From Tardiphaga sp. 709 (lineage in GTDB: Bacteria; Pseudomonadota; Alphaproteobacteria; Rhizobiales; Xanthobacteraceae): a DNA stretch of 64,000 nucleotides. Within the stretch, counting starts at the first letter, position 1, and each line of letters opens with the position of its first letter. The stretch is taken from assembly GCF_032401055.1 (NCBI RefSeq), contig NZ_CP135529.1, positions 1,240,001 through 1,304,000 of the forward strand. The letters run 5' to 3'. The position numbers were made by a program, and so were the translations under genes. Below are positions 37,084 to 46,357 of the stretch, piece by piece. The notes beneath the pieces were generated by a model. That model did not search any database. It worked only from the letters and a program-made list of their open reading frames with translations, and was not told where the DNA came from.

Positions 37084-37842
37084 ATGACCAACAAGATCGC
37101 ACTTGTGACCGGAGCTGGCACCGGCGTCGGCCGTGCCGCATCGCTCGCGCTGATGAATGCGGGCTTCACCGTCGTGCTCGCCGGTCGCCGGCTCGAACTG
37201 CTGCAAGAGACCCAAAAGCTCGGCGCGGCCAATGGCGGCAAGAGCCTCCCCGTGAGCGCCGACATGGCGGACCCCGCCTCCATTGCCGCGCTGTTCGCTA
37301 GGACCATGCAGGAATTCGGCCGGCTCGACGTGCTGTTCAACAATGCCGGCATGGGCGCGCCCGCGATTCCGTTCGAAGACCTCGGCCTCGAACAGTGGCA
37401 GGCTGTGGTGAACACTAATCTCACCGCGCCGTTCCTGTGCACGCAGCACGCCTTCCGCATCATGAAGGATCAGACGCCCCGCGGCGGCCGCATCATCAAT
37501 AATGGCTCGATCTCGGCGCATGCACCGCGCCCGTTCTCCGCCGCCTACACGTCGACCAAACACGCCATCACCGGCTTGACCAAGGCCAGCAATCTCGACG
37601 GCCGCGCCTATGACATCGCCGTCGGCCAGGTCGATATCGGCAACGCCGCCACACCCATGACCGACCGCATGGTCAACGGCCCCGGCGTGCTGCAGCCCGA
37701 CGGCACCTCGAAGCAGGAGCCACGCATGGACGCCAAAGCCGTCGGCGACGCTGTCGCCTATATGGCTGGCCTGCCGCTCGACGCCAATGTGCTGACCATG
37801 ACGGTCATGGCGACAAAGATGCCGTTCGTCGGACGCGGCTAA
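37084..37842 (+). CDS. SDR family oxidoreductase
   Basis: A 252-residue short-chain dehydrogenase starting [20 protein letters not shown], with the TGxxxGxG cofactor motif. NNAG lies near residue 91, a catalytic Ser in [10 protein letters not shown], and Tyr-x3-Lys in [19 protein letters not shown] after the second strand suggests NADP or NAD binding. It follows the GNAT gene by 22 bases and ends the operon before a hairpin at 37885-37910. Substrate unknown. Confidence 0.9.
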   Translation: MTNKIALVTGAGTGVGRAASLALMNAGFTVVLAGRRLELLQETQKLGAANGGKSLPVSADMADPASIAALFARTMQEFGRLDVLFNNAGMGAPAIPFEDLGLEQWQAVVNTNLTAPFLCTQHAFRIMKDQTPRGGRIINNGSISAHAPRPFSAAYTSTKHAITGLTKASNLDGRAYDIAVGQVDIGNAATPMTDRMVNGPGVLQPDGTSKQEPRMDAKAVGDAVAYMAGLPLDANVLTMTVMATKMPFVGRG

Positions 37843-37884
37843 AACGTAACCTGCCCCAGCGGCATTGCGATTGCATGACATGGG

Positions 37885-37910
37885 AAGCCGCGGCATCATC
37901 GCCGCGGTTT
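37885..37910 (+). terminator. Hairpin after the ATP-grasp/Anbu operon
   Basis: AAGCCGCGGC (37885-37894) pairs with GCCGCGGTTT (37901-37910), one G-T wobble, loop ATCATC. It lies 42 bases after the SDR stop and 11 bases before the transporter ATG. The T-run is short, so termination may be partial. Confidence 0.6.
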
Positions 37911-37920
37911 CGGGGGATTT

Positions 37921-39171
37921 ATGCTGCAGCTACAATCGGCGTTCGGCGTCATCGCACTTTTGGGGATCGCCTGGGCGCTCGGTGAAAACCGCAGCAAGGT
38001 GTCGCTGAGACAGGCCGCGATCGGTCTCGCATTGACGATCGTCGCTGCCGTGATCCTGCTTAAGCTTCCCGTCGTGACGCGCGCCTTCAGCAGCATCAAC
38101 GATGCTGTCAGTACCATCGCCGCAGCGTCGCGTGCTGGCACATCCTTCGTGTTCGGTTATCTCGGCGGCGGCGCATTGCCGTTCGATCTCAAGAATCCCG
38201 GCGCGGATTTCGTTCTCGCGCTTCAAGCACTTCCCGTGGTGCTGGTCATCAGCGTGCTGACCAGCCTGTTGTTCTACTGGCGTATCCTGCCGCCGATCGT
38301 GCGCGGCATGGCGTGGCTGCTCGAACGCACGCTCGGCATCGGCGGCGCGGTCGGACTGTCAACGGCCGCGAACATCTTTCTGGGCATGGTCGAGGCCCCG
38401 TTGTTTATTCGCCCTTACCTCGCGCAGCTCACGCGCAGCGAACTGTTTCTGGTGATGACGGGCGGTATGGCGGGGATCGCCGGTACAGTGCTGGTGCTCT
38501 ACGCCACTTTCATGGCGCCACTGATCTCCGATGCATCGGCGCATTTCGTGATTGCTTCCGTGCTCTCGGCGCCAGCTGCGATCCTTGTCAGCCTGATCAT
38601 GGTGCCTGAGACGGAGGATCGTCGCACCGGTGGATTGCTCGCCAATCCGGACGCATCGGCCACGAGCACGATAGATGCGATCGTCAAGGGCACGAGTGCA
38701 GGCATCGAGCTACTCGTCAACATCATCGCCCTGCTGCTGGTGTTCGTGGCGCTGATGTATCTCATGAACGCGATCCTCATGATGATGCCCACCGTGGGAG
38801 GCAACACGCTGTCAGTACAGCGCATGCTGGGTTACGTGATGGCACCGGTGTGCTGGCTGATGGGCCTGCCGTGGGACCAGGCGCTGACCGCGGGCTCGCT
38901 GATGGGCGTCAAGACGATCCTCAACGAGTTGATCGCCTATGTTCAATTGGCGAAGCTCGGTCCCGATGCGCTGGATGCACGCTCGCGCCTCATTATGCTT
39001 TATGCGCTGTGCGGATTTGCAAATTTTGCCAGCCTCGGAATTATGATCGGAGGCCTGGGCACCATGGCGCCGGAACGTCGTAACGAAATCAACGCGCTCG
39101 GTGTGAAGTCGATCGTCTCGGGGACGCTGACGACCTGCCTGATGGGCGCGATCGTCGGCATGCTCACCTGA
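37921..39171 (+). CDS. Concentrative nucleoside transporter (CNT/NupC family)
   Basis: A 416-residue membrane protein starting MLQLQSAFGVIALLGIAWAL. CNT signatures are present: FVFGYLGGGALPF-like residues near 78, LSTAANIFLGMVEAPLFIRPY near 143, LTGGMAGIAGTVLVLYA-like residues near 180, and CGFANFASLGIMIGGLGTMAPERR near 362. It imports nucleosides with protons or sodium. Its start is 78 bases after the SDR stop, so it may be partly read from the operon upstream. It converges with the dipeptidase gene. Confidence 0.92.
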   Translation: MLQLQSAFGVIALLGIAWALGENRSKVSLRQAAIGLALTIVAAVILLKLPVVTRAFSSINDAVSTIAAASRAGTSFVFGYLGGGALPFDLKNPGADFVLALQALPVVLVISVLTSLLFYWRILPPIVRGMAWLLERTLGIGGAVGLSTAANIFLGMVEAPLFIRPYLAQLTRSELFLVMTGGMAGIAGTVLVLYATFMAPLISDASAHFVIASVLSAPAAILVSLIMVPETEDRRTGGLLANPDASATSTIDAIVKGTSAGIELLVNIIALLLVFVALMYLMNAILMMMPTVGGNTLSVQRMLGYVMAPVCWLMGLPWDQALTAGSLMGVKTILNELIAYVQLAKLGPDALDARSRLIMLYALCGFANFASLGIMIGGLGTMAPERRNEINALGVKSIVSGTLTTCLMGAIVGMLT

Positions 39172-39190
39172 GATACGCCGCCAGCGCCGG

Positions 39191-40252
39191 TCAGCCGATC
39201 GTCCGCTGCAGCAGATCGAGCCAGTTGCCCGAGCCGAGCTTGCCGAGCAGCGTCTCGGAATAGCCCTTGTCGCGCAAGGCCAGGAACAGCGCCTGCAGGC
39301 CCGCGGCGGAGTCGATGGCCTCGGGCACCACCGCGCCGTCGAAATCCGATCCCAGCCCGACGTGATCCTCGCCCAGCTTCTCCAGCAGATAGTCGATCTG
39401 CTGCACCATTAGCTCGATGCCGGTGTCGGGCCGCATGCTGCCGTCGGGGCGCAGGAAGCAGGTCGCGAAATTCAGGCCGACCATGCCGCCGGTGTCGCGG
39501 ATCGCGGCGAGCTGCTTGTCGGTGAGATTGCGCGGCGACGGGCACAGCGCATGGGCATTGGAATGGGTCGCCACCAGCGGCGCCTTCGACAGCCGCGCCA
39601 CATCCCAAAAGCCCTTCTCGGTGATGTGCGACAGGTCGACCAGAATCTTCAGGTCATTGCAGGCGCCGATCAACCGCTCGCCGGCCGCGGTGAGACCGTC
39701 GCCGAGATCGGGCCCGGACGGGAAGTGAAACGGCACGCCATGGCCGAAGATGTTGGTCCGGCTCCACACCGGCCCGATCGACCGCAACCCCGCCGCATAG
39801 AGAACGTCGAGGAATCTGAGCTCGGCGTCGATGGCCTCCGCGCCTTCCAGATGGACCACCACGGCCAGCGCCTTGCGCTCAATGGCGGACCGGATTTCGG
39901 CGGTGGTGGTGCAGATCGCCACCGCGCCTGCGGAAGCGCGTTCGAGCTGCAGCAGGATGGCCAGTTCGGCGACGACGGAATTGCGGGCCTCGTCCATCGT
40001 CAGCGGCTCGGGAAGCGGCACGGCGTAGCGTCCGCCCGTCATCTGCGCCATGAATCCCGCTGACGCCTGAGCCGCCGGCGAATATAGCGCGAACAGCCCG
40101 CCGACGAACGCGCCGGCCTTCGCCTTCGGCAGGTCGATGTGACCGGCGGCTTCCCCGGTCAGGAAGTCGGATACCGGATCGTGCGATTGCGATTTGTACA
40201 GCCGCAGCAGCACATCGTTGTGACCGTCGAAAACCGGAACGGATGCAGTCAT
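39191..40252 (-). CDS. Membrane dipeptidase family protein (M19)
   Basis: A 353-residue protein with M19 zinc-site features: PVFDGHNDVLLRLYKS near residue 5 (HxD), VVHLEGAEAI near 133 with a bridging Glu, KILVDLSHITEKGFWDVA near 197, PLVATHSNAHALC near 225, and LGSDFDG near 298. There is no signal peptide, so it is cytoplasmic. It cleaves dipeptides, often with D-amino acids at the C-terminal side, and could feed from either the peptide-uptake island or peptidoglycan turnover. Confidence 0.92.
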   Translation of the reverse strand: MTASVPVFDGHNDVLLRLYKSQSHDPVSDFLTGEAAGHIDLPKAKAGAFVGGLFALYSPAAQASAGFMAQMTGGRYAVPLPEPLTMDEARNSVVAELAILLQLERASAGAVAICTTTAEIRSAIERKALAVVVHLEGAEAIDAELRFLDVLYAAGLRSIGPVWSRTNIFGHGVPFHFPSGPDLGDGLTAAGERLIGACNDLKILVDLSHITEKGFWDVARLSKAPLVATHSNAHALCPSPRNLTDKQLAAIRDTGGMVGLNFATCFLRPDGSMRPDTGIELMVQQIDYLLEKLGEDHVGLGSDFDGAVVPEAIDSAAGLQALFLALRDKGYSETLLGKLGSGNWLDLLQRTIG

Positions 40253-40353
40253 AAGATACTCGTTGAGGGCCAGGGCAGCGACGGGCTCAGCATAGCTGAT
40301 TCAACGCCGCTGCGACGCGCAAACAAGGCACGCGTCGCATTTCCGCACGCGAA

Positions 40354-40899
40354 CTACCGGACTTCCACCGTCTTGAATTCCGCCGGAAGGATCACTTCAA
40401 GCAATTCGCAATTGTCGGAGTAATCGCGGATCAGATGCCTGACGCGCGGCGGCTGGGTCCAGCTCGAGCCCTGGCGCATCAATGTCTCGCCCTCGCCCTC
40501 CATGTAAGTCTTCACCCAGCCGTTCAGCACATAGACCAGCTGAAACTCGGCATCGTGATAGTGAAGTTTGGAGACCTCTTTCGGATCGCAAGGTCCGATC
40601 AGCCGGATGACATGCGCGTGTGCCAAACCTCCGGTCGCAGCGGCGACGCCGAGATCGCGATACTTCGCATAAGCGCGCAGGCCGTCGCCGAGAAATGCTT
40701 CTTCCTGATAGTGGCTGATCGCGACGCGTTGCTTGCGGCGCGGGCCGGGTTTCGCCGCGGTCTTGGCGACAGCTTTTGTGCTCGCCTTGGCCGGCTTACC
40801 AACAGAGAGCTTTGCCGCTTTCGCTACTGCCTGTGTCGCAGGCTTCTTCGTCGCAGCCGTTTTCGCCGCGCTCTTTGACGTTCGCTTCAGCTTCGCCAT
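40354..40899 (-). CDS. Cupin-domain protein with Lys/Ala-rich basic N-terminal tail
   Basis: A 181-residue protein starting MAKLKRTSKSAAKTAATKKP. The first 60 residues are an Ala/Lys repeat tail (AKAAKLSVGKPAKASTKAVA) like those of histone-H1-like or PhaF-type nucleic-acid-binding tails. Residues about 65-175 form a cupin barrel, with KLHYHDAEFQLVYVLNGWVK and a QGSSWTQPPRVRHLIRDYS segment providing the usual two cupin motifs. No function is assigned. The tail suggests DNA, RNA or polyanion binding by a cupin sensor (inferred). The ATG at 40899 is chosen because the tail starts there. Confidence 0.8.
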   Translation of the reverse strand: MAKLKRTSKSAAKTAATKKPATQAVAKAAKLSVGKPAKASTKAVAKTAAKPGPRRKQRVAISHYQEEAFLGDGLRAYAKYRDLGVAAATGGLAHAHVIRLIGPCDPKEVSKLHYHDAEFQLVYVLNGWVKTYMEGEGETLMRQGSSWTQPPRVRHLIRDYSDNCELLEVILPAEFKTVEVR

Positions 40900-41006
40900 G
40901 TCGTGTTTCCCACCCGGCGCAATGCCTAACAAACGGCCAGCGCGTCTGGGAACCTAGCTGTAGTTCAGCACAGCGGCAATTCATCCGGCGCGTTGAGGGG
41001 CGCGGA

Positions 41007-41291
41007 CTAGTGCAACCGGAAGACGCCATCCACTGCACGAAGCTCGGCTGGCTTGATCAGTTTCGAATGCGCGACGGTTACCGCAAAGAGCGGGCCATCG
41101 AGCTTCTCTTGCCAGAAATCCAGGAAATCCTTCAGCGCGGGAAACTTCGGAAACAGATCATAGTTCTGCCAGACATAGGTCTGCAGCAGCGAGGGGTGAT
41201 CGGGCATGCGGTAGAGGATCTGCGCCGTCGTCAGTCCGTAGCCAAGCACCTGCTTTCTGAAATCGTCAGAAGCTGCATTTCTCGAGACCAT
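41007..41291 (-). CDS. usg: Usg family protein
   Basis: A 94-residue protein. The ATG at 41291 has GGAGG six bases upstream. The sequence LGYGLTTAQILYRMPDHPSL followed by LLQTYVWQNYDLFPKFPALK and a C-terminal AELRAVDGVFRLH matches the Usg family, first named from an ORF in trp operons. Its function is unknown. Here no tryptophan gene is near; it lies alone upstream of the GroESL promoter region on the opposite strand. Confidence 0.88.
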   Translation of the reverse strand: MVSRNAASDDFRKQVLGYGLTTAQILYRMPDHPSLLQTYVWQNYDLFPKFPALKDFLDFWQEKLDGPLFAVTVAHSKLIKPAELRAVDGVFRLH

Positions 41292-41555
41292 GTTCAACCT
41301 CCATGGACAGAGCGCATTCGGCTAAGTGGATTCCGGTTTGACGTCGAACTTCGCTCTGCTCTCCTGTGACCGTGCTGACTGCAGCGAACCGGCTTCCACT
41401 TCGCCCATGACAACACGATGCATGAAATGTGACGCAAGCAACGTCTTCATCACAAGCTTAAAAGTTTAATAATGAGTTGAAAGTCGAGCGTTAGCAGCAG
41501 CTTACCGCGAATGCTAACGCATTCGATGGCCGGTATCGGAGGATTTTAACCAATT

Positions 41556-41582
41556 CTGGCACCCGTCATATTTGAGTGCCAA
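41556..41582 (+). promoter_or_regulatory. CIRCE-like HrcA operator
   Basis: CTGGCACCC (41556-41564), a 9-base spacer, then GAGTGCCAA (41574-41582). The right arm matches the CIRCE consensus and the left arm differs at two of nine positions from a perfect inverted repeat (TTGGCACTC). HrcA bound here would repress groESL. hrcA itself is not in the window. Confidence 0.8.
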
Positions 41583-41599
41583 AATATTTGATACAGACC

Positions 41600-41631
41600 C
41601 TTGCCGGTGGGGAACGTTCGGCCTATGTCCG
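41600..41631 (+). promoter_or_regulatory. RpoH (sigma-32)-type heat-shock promoter for groESL
   Basis: CTTG at 41600-41603 and CCTATGTCCG at 41622-41631, 18 bases apart. This matches the alphaproteobacterial heat-shock promoter pattern CTTG-N17/18-CYTATNTNNG at every specified position. It lies 80 bases upstream of the groES ATG and just downstream of the CIRCE element. Confidence 0.75.
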
Positions 41632-41710
41632 GACCAGCTGCGCTGGCACTTGTTGGCTCAGACTGCCAATTTAAATTTCTCAAGCATCTACAGAAACTTA
41701 GGAGGACTGC

Positions 41711-42028
41711 ATGAAATTCCGTCCGCTTCACGATCGCGTTGTGGTCAAGCGTATCGACGCCGAAGAGAAGTCCGCTGGCGGCATCATCATTCCGGATAGC
41801 GCCAAAGAGAAGCCCTCCCAGGGCGAGATCGTCTCCGTCGGCCCGGGCGGCCGCGACGAAGCCGGCAAGCTGATCCCGATCGATCTGAAGGTCGGCGAGC
41901 GCGTGCTGTTCGGCAAGTGGTCGGGCACCGAGGTCAAGATCGATGGTCAGGACCTGCTGATCATGAAGGAAAGCGACATCATGGGCGTCCTCGAAGGTGC
42001 CGCTCCCGCCAAGAAGAAGGCCGCTTAA
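41711..42028 (+). CDS. groES: Co-chaperonin GroES
   Basis: A 105-residue protein starting [20 protein letters not shown] with strong AGGAGG upstream. The mobile loop is [20 protein letters not shown] and the roof region follows (GPGGRDEAG). The C-terminal AAPAKKKAA tail is longer than in E. coli GroES, as in other rhizobial copies. It forms the heptameric lid of the GroEL folding chamber. groEL follows after 42 bases. Confidence 0.98.
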   Translation: MKFRPLHDRVVVKRIDAEEKSAGGIIIPDSAKEKPSQGEIVSVGPGGRDEAGKLIPIDLKVGERVLFGKWSGTEVKIDGQDLLIMKESDIMGVLEGAAPAKKKAA

Positions 42029-42052
42029 GCGCCTTTTCCCCACCCATCCTGA

Positions 42053-43714
<1,662 letters not shown>

Positions 43715-43748
43715 GTCCAGCCATTCAGGCACGTATCAAGAATGCAAA

Positions 43749-43774
43749 ACCCCGGCAGCGATGCCGGGGTTTTT
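43749..43774 (+). terminator. Rho-independent terminator of groESL
   Basis: ACCCCGGC (43749-43756) pairs with GCCGGGGT (43763-43770) around AGCGAT, followed by TTTTG. Adjacent A and T residues extend the stem. It lies 34 bases after the groEL stop and also faces the converging ArsR gene. Confidence 0.9.
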
Positions 43775-43783
43775 GTTGCTGCC

Positions 43784-44122
43784 TCAGGCGACCTCGACCA
43801 CCGTTGGCTGCTCGACTGAACAAGCCAGGATCGCCATCAGCAACCCGGGAAACCGCGCTTCGATATCGGCCGCCCGCACCGCGTTTTGATGCTCGACGCC
43901 CTTCTTGCTGGTCTGGATCAGACCCGCCTCGCGCAACACGCGAAAATGGTTCGACAAAGTGGACTTGGCGATGGTCGGGCATGGCGACGCCGCCGTGCAG
44001 GACAGGCAGCCGCTCTCCTGCAGCAAGCCCCGGACGATCTGCAGCCGAATGGGATCAGCCAGCGCCGAGAGCACGCCGGCCAGCGTGATGTCCTTGGTCG
44101 CGGGGTGAACGAACTGAGCCAC
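43784..44122 (-). CDS. ArsR-family transcriptional regulator
   Basis: A 112-residue winged-helix protein with a GTG start at 44122, giving MAQFVHPATKDITLAGVLSA; the longer frame to 44191 would cover the operator region. ALADPIRLQIVRGLLQESG is the ArsR N-terminal helix, and KSTLSNHFRVLREAGLIQ is the recognition helix. Three cysteines lie together in SGCLSCTAASPC just before it, which may sense metal or thiol stress (inferred). It is divergent from an SDR gene with an inverted repeat between them, suggesting it represses both itself and the SDR gene. Confidence 0.88.
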   Translation of the reverse strand: MAQFVHPATKDITLAGVLSALADPIRLQIVRGLLQESGCLSCTAASPCPTIAKSTLSNHFRVLREAGLIQTSKKGVEHQNAVRAADIEARFPGLLMAILACSVEQPTVVEVA

Positions 44123-44152
44123 AAAAAAGATATAGGCGCCCCCTTGCGTTGG

Positions 44153-44183
44153 TTCAATAGTTCCATACTTCCGAACTACTGAA
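44153..44183. promoter_or_regulatory. Inverted repeat, probable ArsR operator
   Basis: TTCAATAGTTC (44153-44163), a 9-base spacer, and GAACTACTGAA (44173-44183) form an inverted repeat with one mismatched pair. It lies between the divergent ArsR and SDR genes, 22 bases before the SDR ATG and 30 bases before the ArsR GTG, a position from which a repressor could block both promoters. Confidence 0.7.
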
Positions 44184-44205
44184 GCACCCAAGAGGGATCA
44201 CGACC

Positions 44206-44958
44206 ATGACCAAGACATTCGAAGGCAAAGTTGCGCTGGTGACCGGCGGCTCAAAGGGCATCGGCGCTGAAATCGCCATCCAGCTCGCCGCCGGGGGCGC
44301 TGCTGTCGCCGTCAATTACGCATCCAGCAAGAAGGGCGCCGACGAGGTCGTTGCGAAGATCACCGCCAAGGGCGGCAAGGCCATCGCCGTGCACGGCAAT
44401 CTCGCCGAACCGGACGGCGCCAAATCCGTGGTGGCCGAGACCGTCAAGGCGTTCGGGCCGATCGACGTTCTCGTCAACAATGCGGGCGTCTACGAATTTG
44501 CCCCTCTCGACAGCATTACGCCGGAGCACTTTCACAGGCATTTCGATCTGAACGTGCTCGGGCTGCTGCTCGCCTCGCAGGAAGCGGCCAGACACTTCAA
44601 CGCCAATGGCGGCAGCATCATCAACATCTCATCGGGCGTCTCGACGATCACTCCACCGGGCTCGGCGGTCTACACCGCGACCAAGGCCTCGGTCGATGCG
44701 ATCACATCGGTACTGGCAAAGGAGCTTGCGCCACGCAAGATCCGCGTCAACGCCGTCAATCCCGGCATGATCGCGACCGAGGGCGTGGTGTCGGCCGGAT
44801 TCCATGAAGGCGACATGCGCAAGTGGATTGAATCCGTCACGCCCATGGGCCGCATCGGCAAGGTTGAGGAAATCGCGTCCGTCGTGGCCTTCCTGGCTTC
44901 TGATGCGGCATCCTATGTGACCGGCGAAACGCTGCACGTTACTGGCGGATTCAGATAA
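44206..44958 (+). CDS. SDR family oxidoreductase (3-ketoacyl-reductase-like)
   Basis: A 250-residue short-chain dehydrogenase starting MTKTFEGKVALVTGGSKGIG. It has the TGGSKGIG cofactor motif, NYASSKKGAD suggesting NADPH use, VLVNNAGVYEF near residue 86, catalytic Ser in INISSGVSTI, and Tyr-x3-Lys in AVYTATKASVD. The C-terminus FLASDAASYVTGETLHVTGG is typical of FabG-like enzymes. It is divergent from the ArsR gene and probably induced when that repressor is inactivated. Substrate unknown. Confidence 0.92.
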   Translation: MTKTFEGKVALVTGGSKGIGAEIAIQLAAGGAAVAVNYASSKKGADEVVAKITAKGGKAIAVHGNLAEPDGAKSVVAETVKAFGPIDVLVNNAGVYEFAPLDSITPEHFHRHFDLNVLGLLLASQEAARHFNANGGSIINISSGVSTITPPGSAVYTATKASVDAITSVLAKELAPRKIRVNAVNPGMIATEGVVSAGFHEGDMRKWIESVTPMGRIGKVEEIASVVAFLASDAASYVTGETLHVTGGFR

Positions 44959-44991
44959 CGCGCAGTTCGACGGTTCGTCCGACATACCTCA

Positions 44992-45016
44992 AAGGCGGCG
45001 CAATCGGCGCCGCCTT
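44992..45016. terminator. Hairpin terminator between converging SDR and hypothetical genes
   Basis: AAGGCGGCGC (44992-45001) pairs perfectly with GCGCCGCCTT (45007-45016), loop AATCG, followed by CTTCTTCG. It lies 33 bases after the SDR stop and 32 bases beyond the stop of the leftward gene ending at 45049, so it may serve both. Confidence 0.75.
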
Positions 45017-45048
45017 CTTCGTTCGCGTCAAACCTGGTCCGCTTTGCA

Positions 45049-45402
45049 TCAATCATCATCACCGCTGGCCGGCGGCATCTGTGGCATCGACGGTGTCTGC
45101 ATGCGATCCGGAGCCGAAGGCTGTGCTCGCTCGCGCATTGGCATCTGCCCACGCATCATCTGAGCCTGATCGTGCTCGATCTGCGGAAAGAACACATCAT
45201 AGCAGGCGCGGCTCAAGCGCGGTCCTGCGCTGCGCAAGCAATTTTCTACCCGCCCCTCATCCGGCATTGCCGATGTACAGAGGCGAAACGCATCCGGCGT
45301 GCAGGCTTCGCGCTGCGCCTCCGTGCCGCTGCCCAAAGCCACGACGCTGGAACCCGCAATCAATGCCACCGCGGTCGTCAGGCTTGTCAGAGTGTTTGCC
45401 AT
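45049..45402 (-). CDS. Small exported Cys-containing hypothetical protein
   Basis: A 117-residue protein starting MANTLTSLTTAVALIAGSSV with a hydrophobic signal-like N-terminus ending near ALGSGTEAQ. The mature part has a cysteine-spaced block (REACTPDAFRLCTSAMPDEG, RVENCLRSAGPRLSRACYDV), which gives four Cys likely to form two disulfides in the periplasm, and a Met/Pro/Gln-rich tail. The Cys pattern resembles small Bradyrhizobium-type secreted proteins and Cys-rich GLG1-like repeats; no function is assigned. The upstream extension to 45474 is not used. Confidence 0.72.
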   Translation of the reverse strand: MANTLTSLTTAVALIAGSSVVALGSGTEAQREACTPDAFRLCTSAMPDEGRVENCLRSAGPRLSRACYDVFFPQIEHDQAQMMRGQMPMRERAQPSAPDRMQTPSMPQMPPASGDDD

Positions 45403-45529
45403 CGGTCCTGTCCTTACGAAGTTATGACAGGTGAAATTCTCAGCGGCGCGCTCGGTTCCTTCCTGGCCGCTCACATGCTGCTGAAAATGCAGGCCTAAGC
45501 GAGTGTAACGACAGAGCCCACAAAGCGAG

Positions 45530-46357
45530 TCAGTTGACCGCCTGCGTGCTTTCGTCGATCTCGTCGGTCCACACCTTGAAACTCACCAGCGTGTTCGGCC
45601 CAAAAGTTTGCGTGATCGGCACATCCGCGGCATCGCGGCCCTGCGCGATCAACACACGTCCGATGCGCGGGATGTTGTTGCGGGCGTCAAATGTATACCA
45701 GCGGCCGCCGATATAGGCTTCGAACCAGCCGGCGAAATCGCCGTCGGCCCATGGCTTCGGCATACCGATGTCACCGAGATAGCCGGTGCAGTAGCGCGCT
45801 GGAATATTCATGCAGCGGCAGAAGGTGATGGCCAGATGTGCGTAGTCGCGGCAAACGCCCTTCCCCTCGTTGTAAGCGTCCCAGGCGGTCTTGGTCGCGC
45901 GTGCGTGCTCGTAACCGAACTGGATATGGTTATGCACGAAATCGCAGATTGCCTGCACGCGCGCCCAGCCAGGCACAGTCTTCTCAAACAGCTGCCAGGC
46001 GACGTCCGACAGCCGATCCGTCTCGCAGTAACGGCTGCCGAGCAGATAGACGATCGTCTCGGCCGGCAGATCCTCTACCGCGTGCTGGATGGCTGACGGC
46101 ACGATAATGTCCGGCTTGCCGCTATCGTTGACGATCCCGTCGGCTTTGAACGTGATGCGGCCCGTCGGCGCAACAATGCGGCTGCACCAGTTGCCAAAGC
46201 CATCGCGATAGGGCGTGATCGGAACTGAGGGATTTATCGTGAGATAGTCCGGCACCACCACGTCGGAGGCACGCGTGAAGTGCATGCCCATCACGATCAT
46301 GACGGGCGTCGGCTGCGGGAAATCATAGATCATCTCGTAGCCAACACGGATCTTCAT
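45530..46357 (-). CDS. Transglutaminase-like protein lacking the canonical catalytic His
   Basis: A 275-residue protein starting MKIRVGYEMIYDFPQPTPVM. The Cys of the triad is Cys169 in GKGVCRDYAHLAITFCRC, and Asp224 lies in YTFDARN. The position that holds His in the related protein at 34864-35706 (HAWAEAY) is Ala209-Gly210-Trp211 here (DFAGWFEAY), so the usual His is absent. It may be inactive, or use a different residue, such as His174 in DYAHLA (inferred). It is cytosolic, with no signal peptide. It stands alone, with no ATP-grasp gene next to it. The ATG at 46357 is chosen over a longer Cys-rich extension. Confidence 0.88.
   Translation of the reverse strand: MKIRVGYEMIYDFPQPTPVMIVMGMHFTRASDVVVPDYLTINPSVPITPYRDGFGNWCSRIVAPTGRITFKADGIVNDSGKPDIIVPSAIQHAVEDLPAETIVYLLGSRYCETDRLSDVAWQLFEKTVPGWARVQAICDFVHNHIQFGYEHARATKTAWDAYNEGKGVCRDYAHLAITFCRCMNIPARYCTGYLGDIGMPKPWADGDFAGWFEAYIGGRWYTFDARNNIPRIGRVLIAQGRDAADVPITQTFGPNTLVSFKVWTDEIDESTQAVN

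Larger units (their letters stand above)
41292..41710. other. Divergent promoter region between usg and groES
   Basis: A 419-base gap. The right half carries the heat-shock control elements annotated separately (CIRCE at 41556, RpoH-type promoter at 41600) and an AGGAGG ribosome-binding site just before groES. The left half (41292-41540) is AT-rich in part, contains no ORF, and must hold the usg promoter. Confidence 0.6.
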
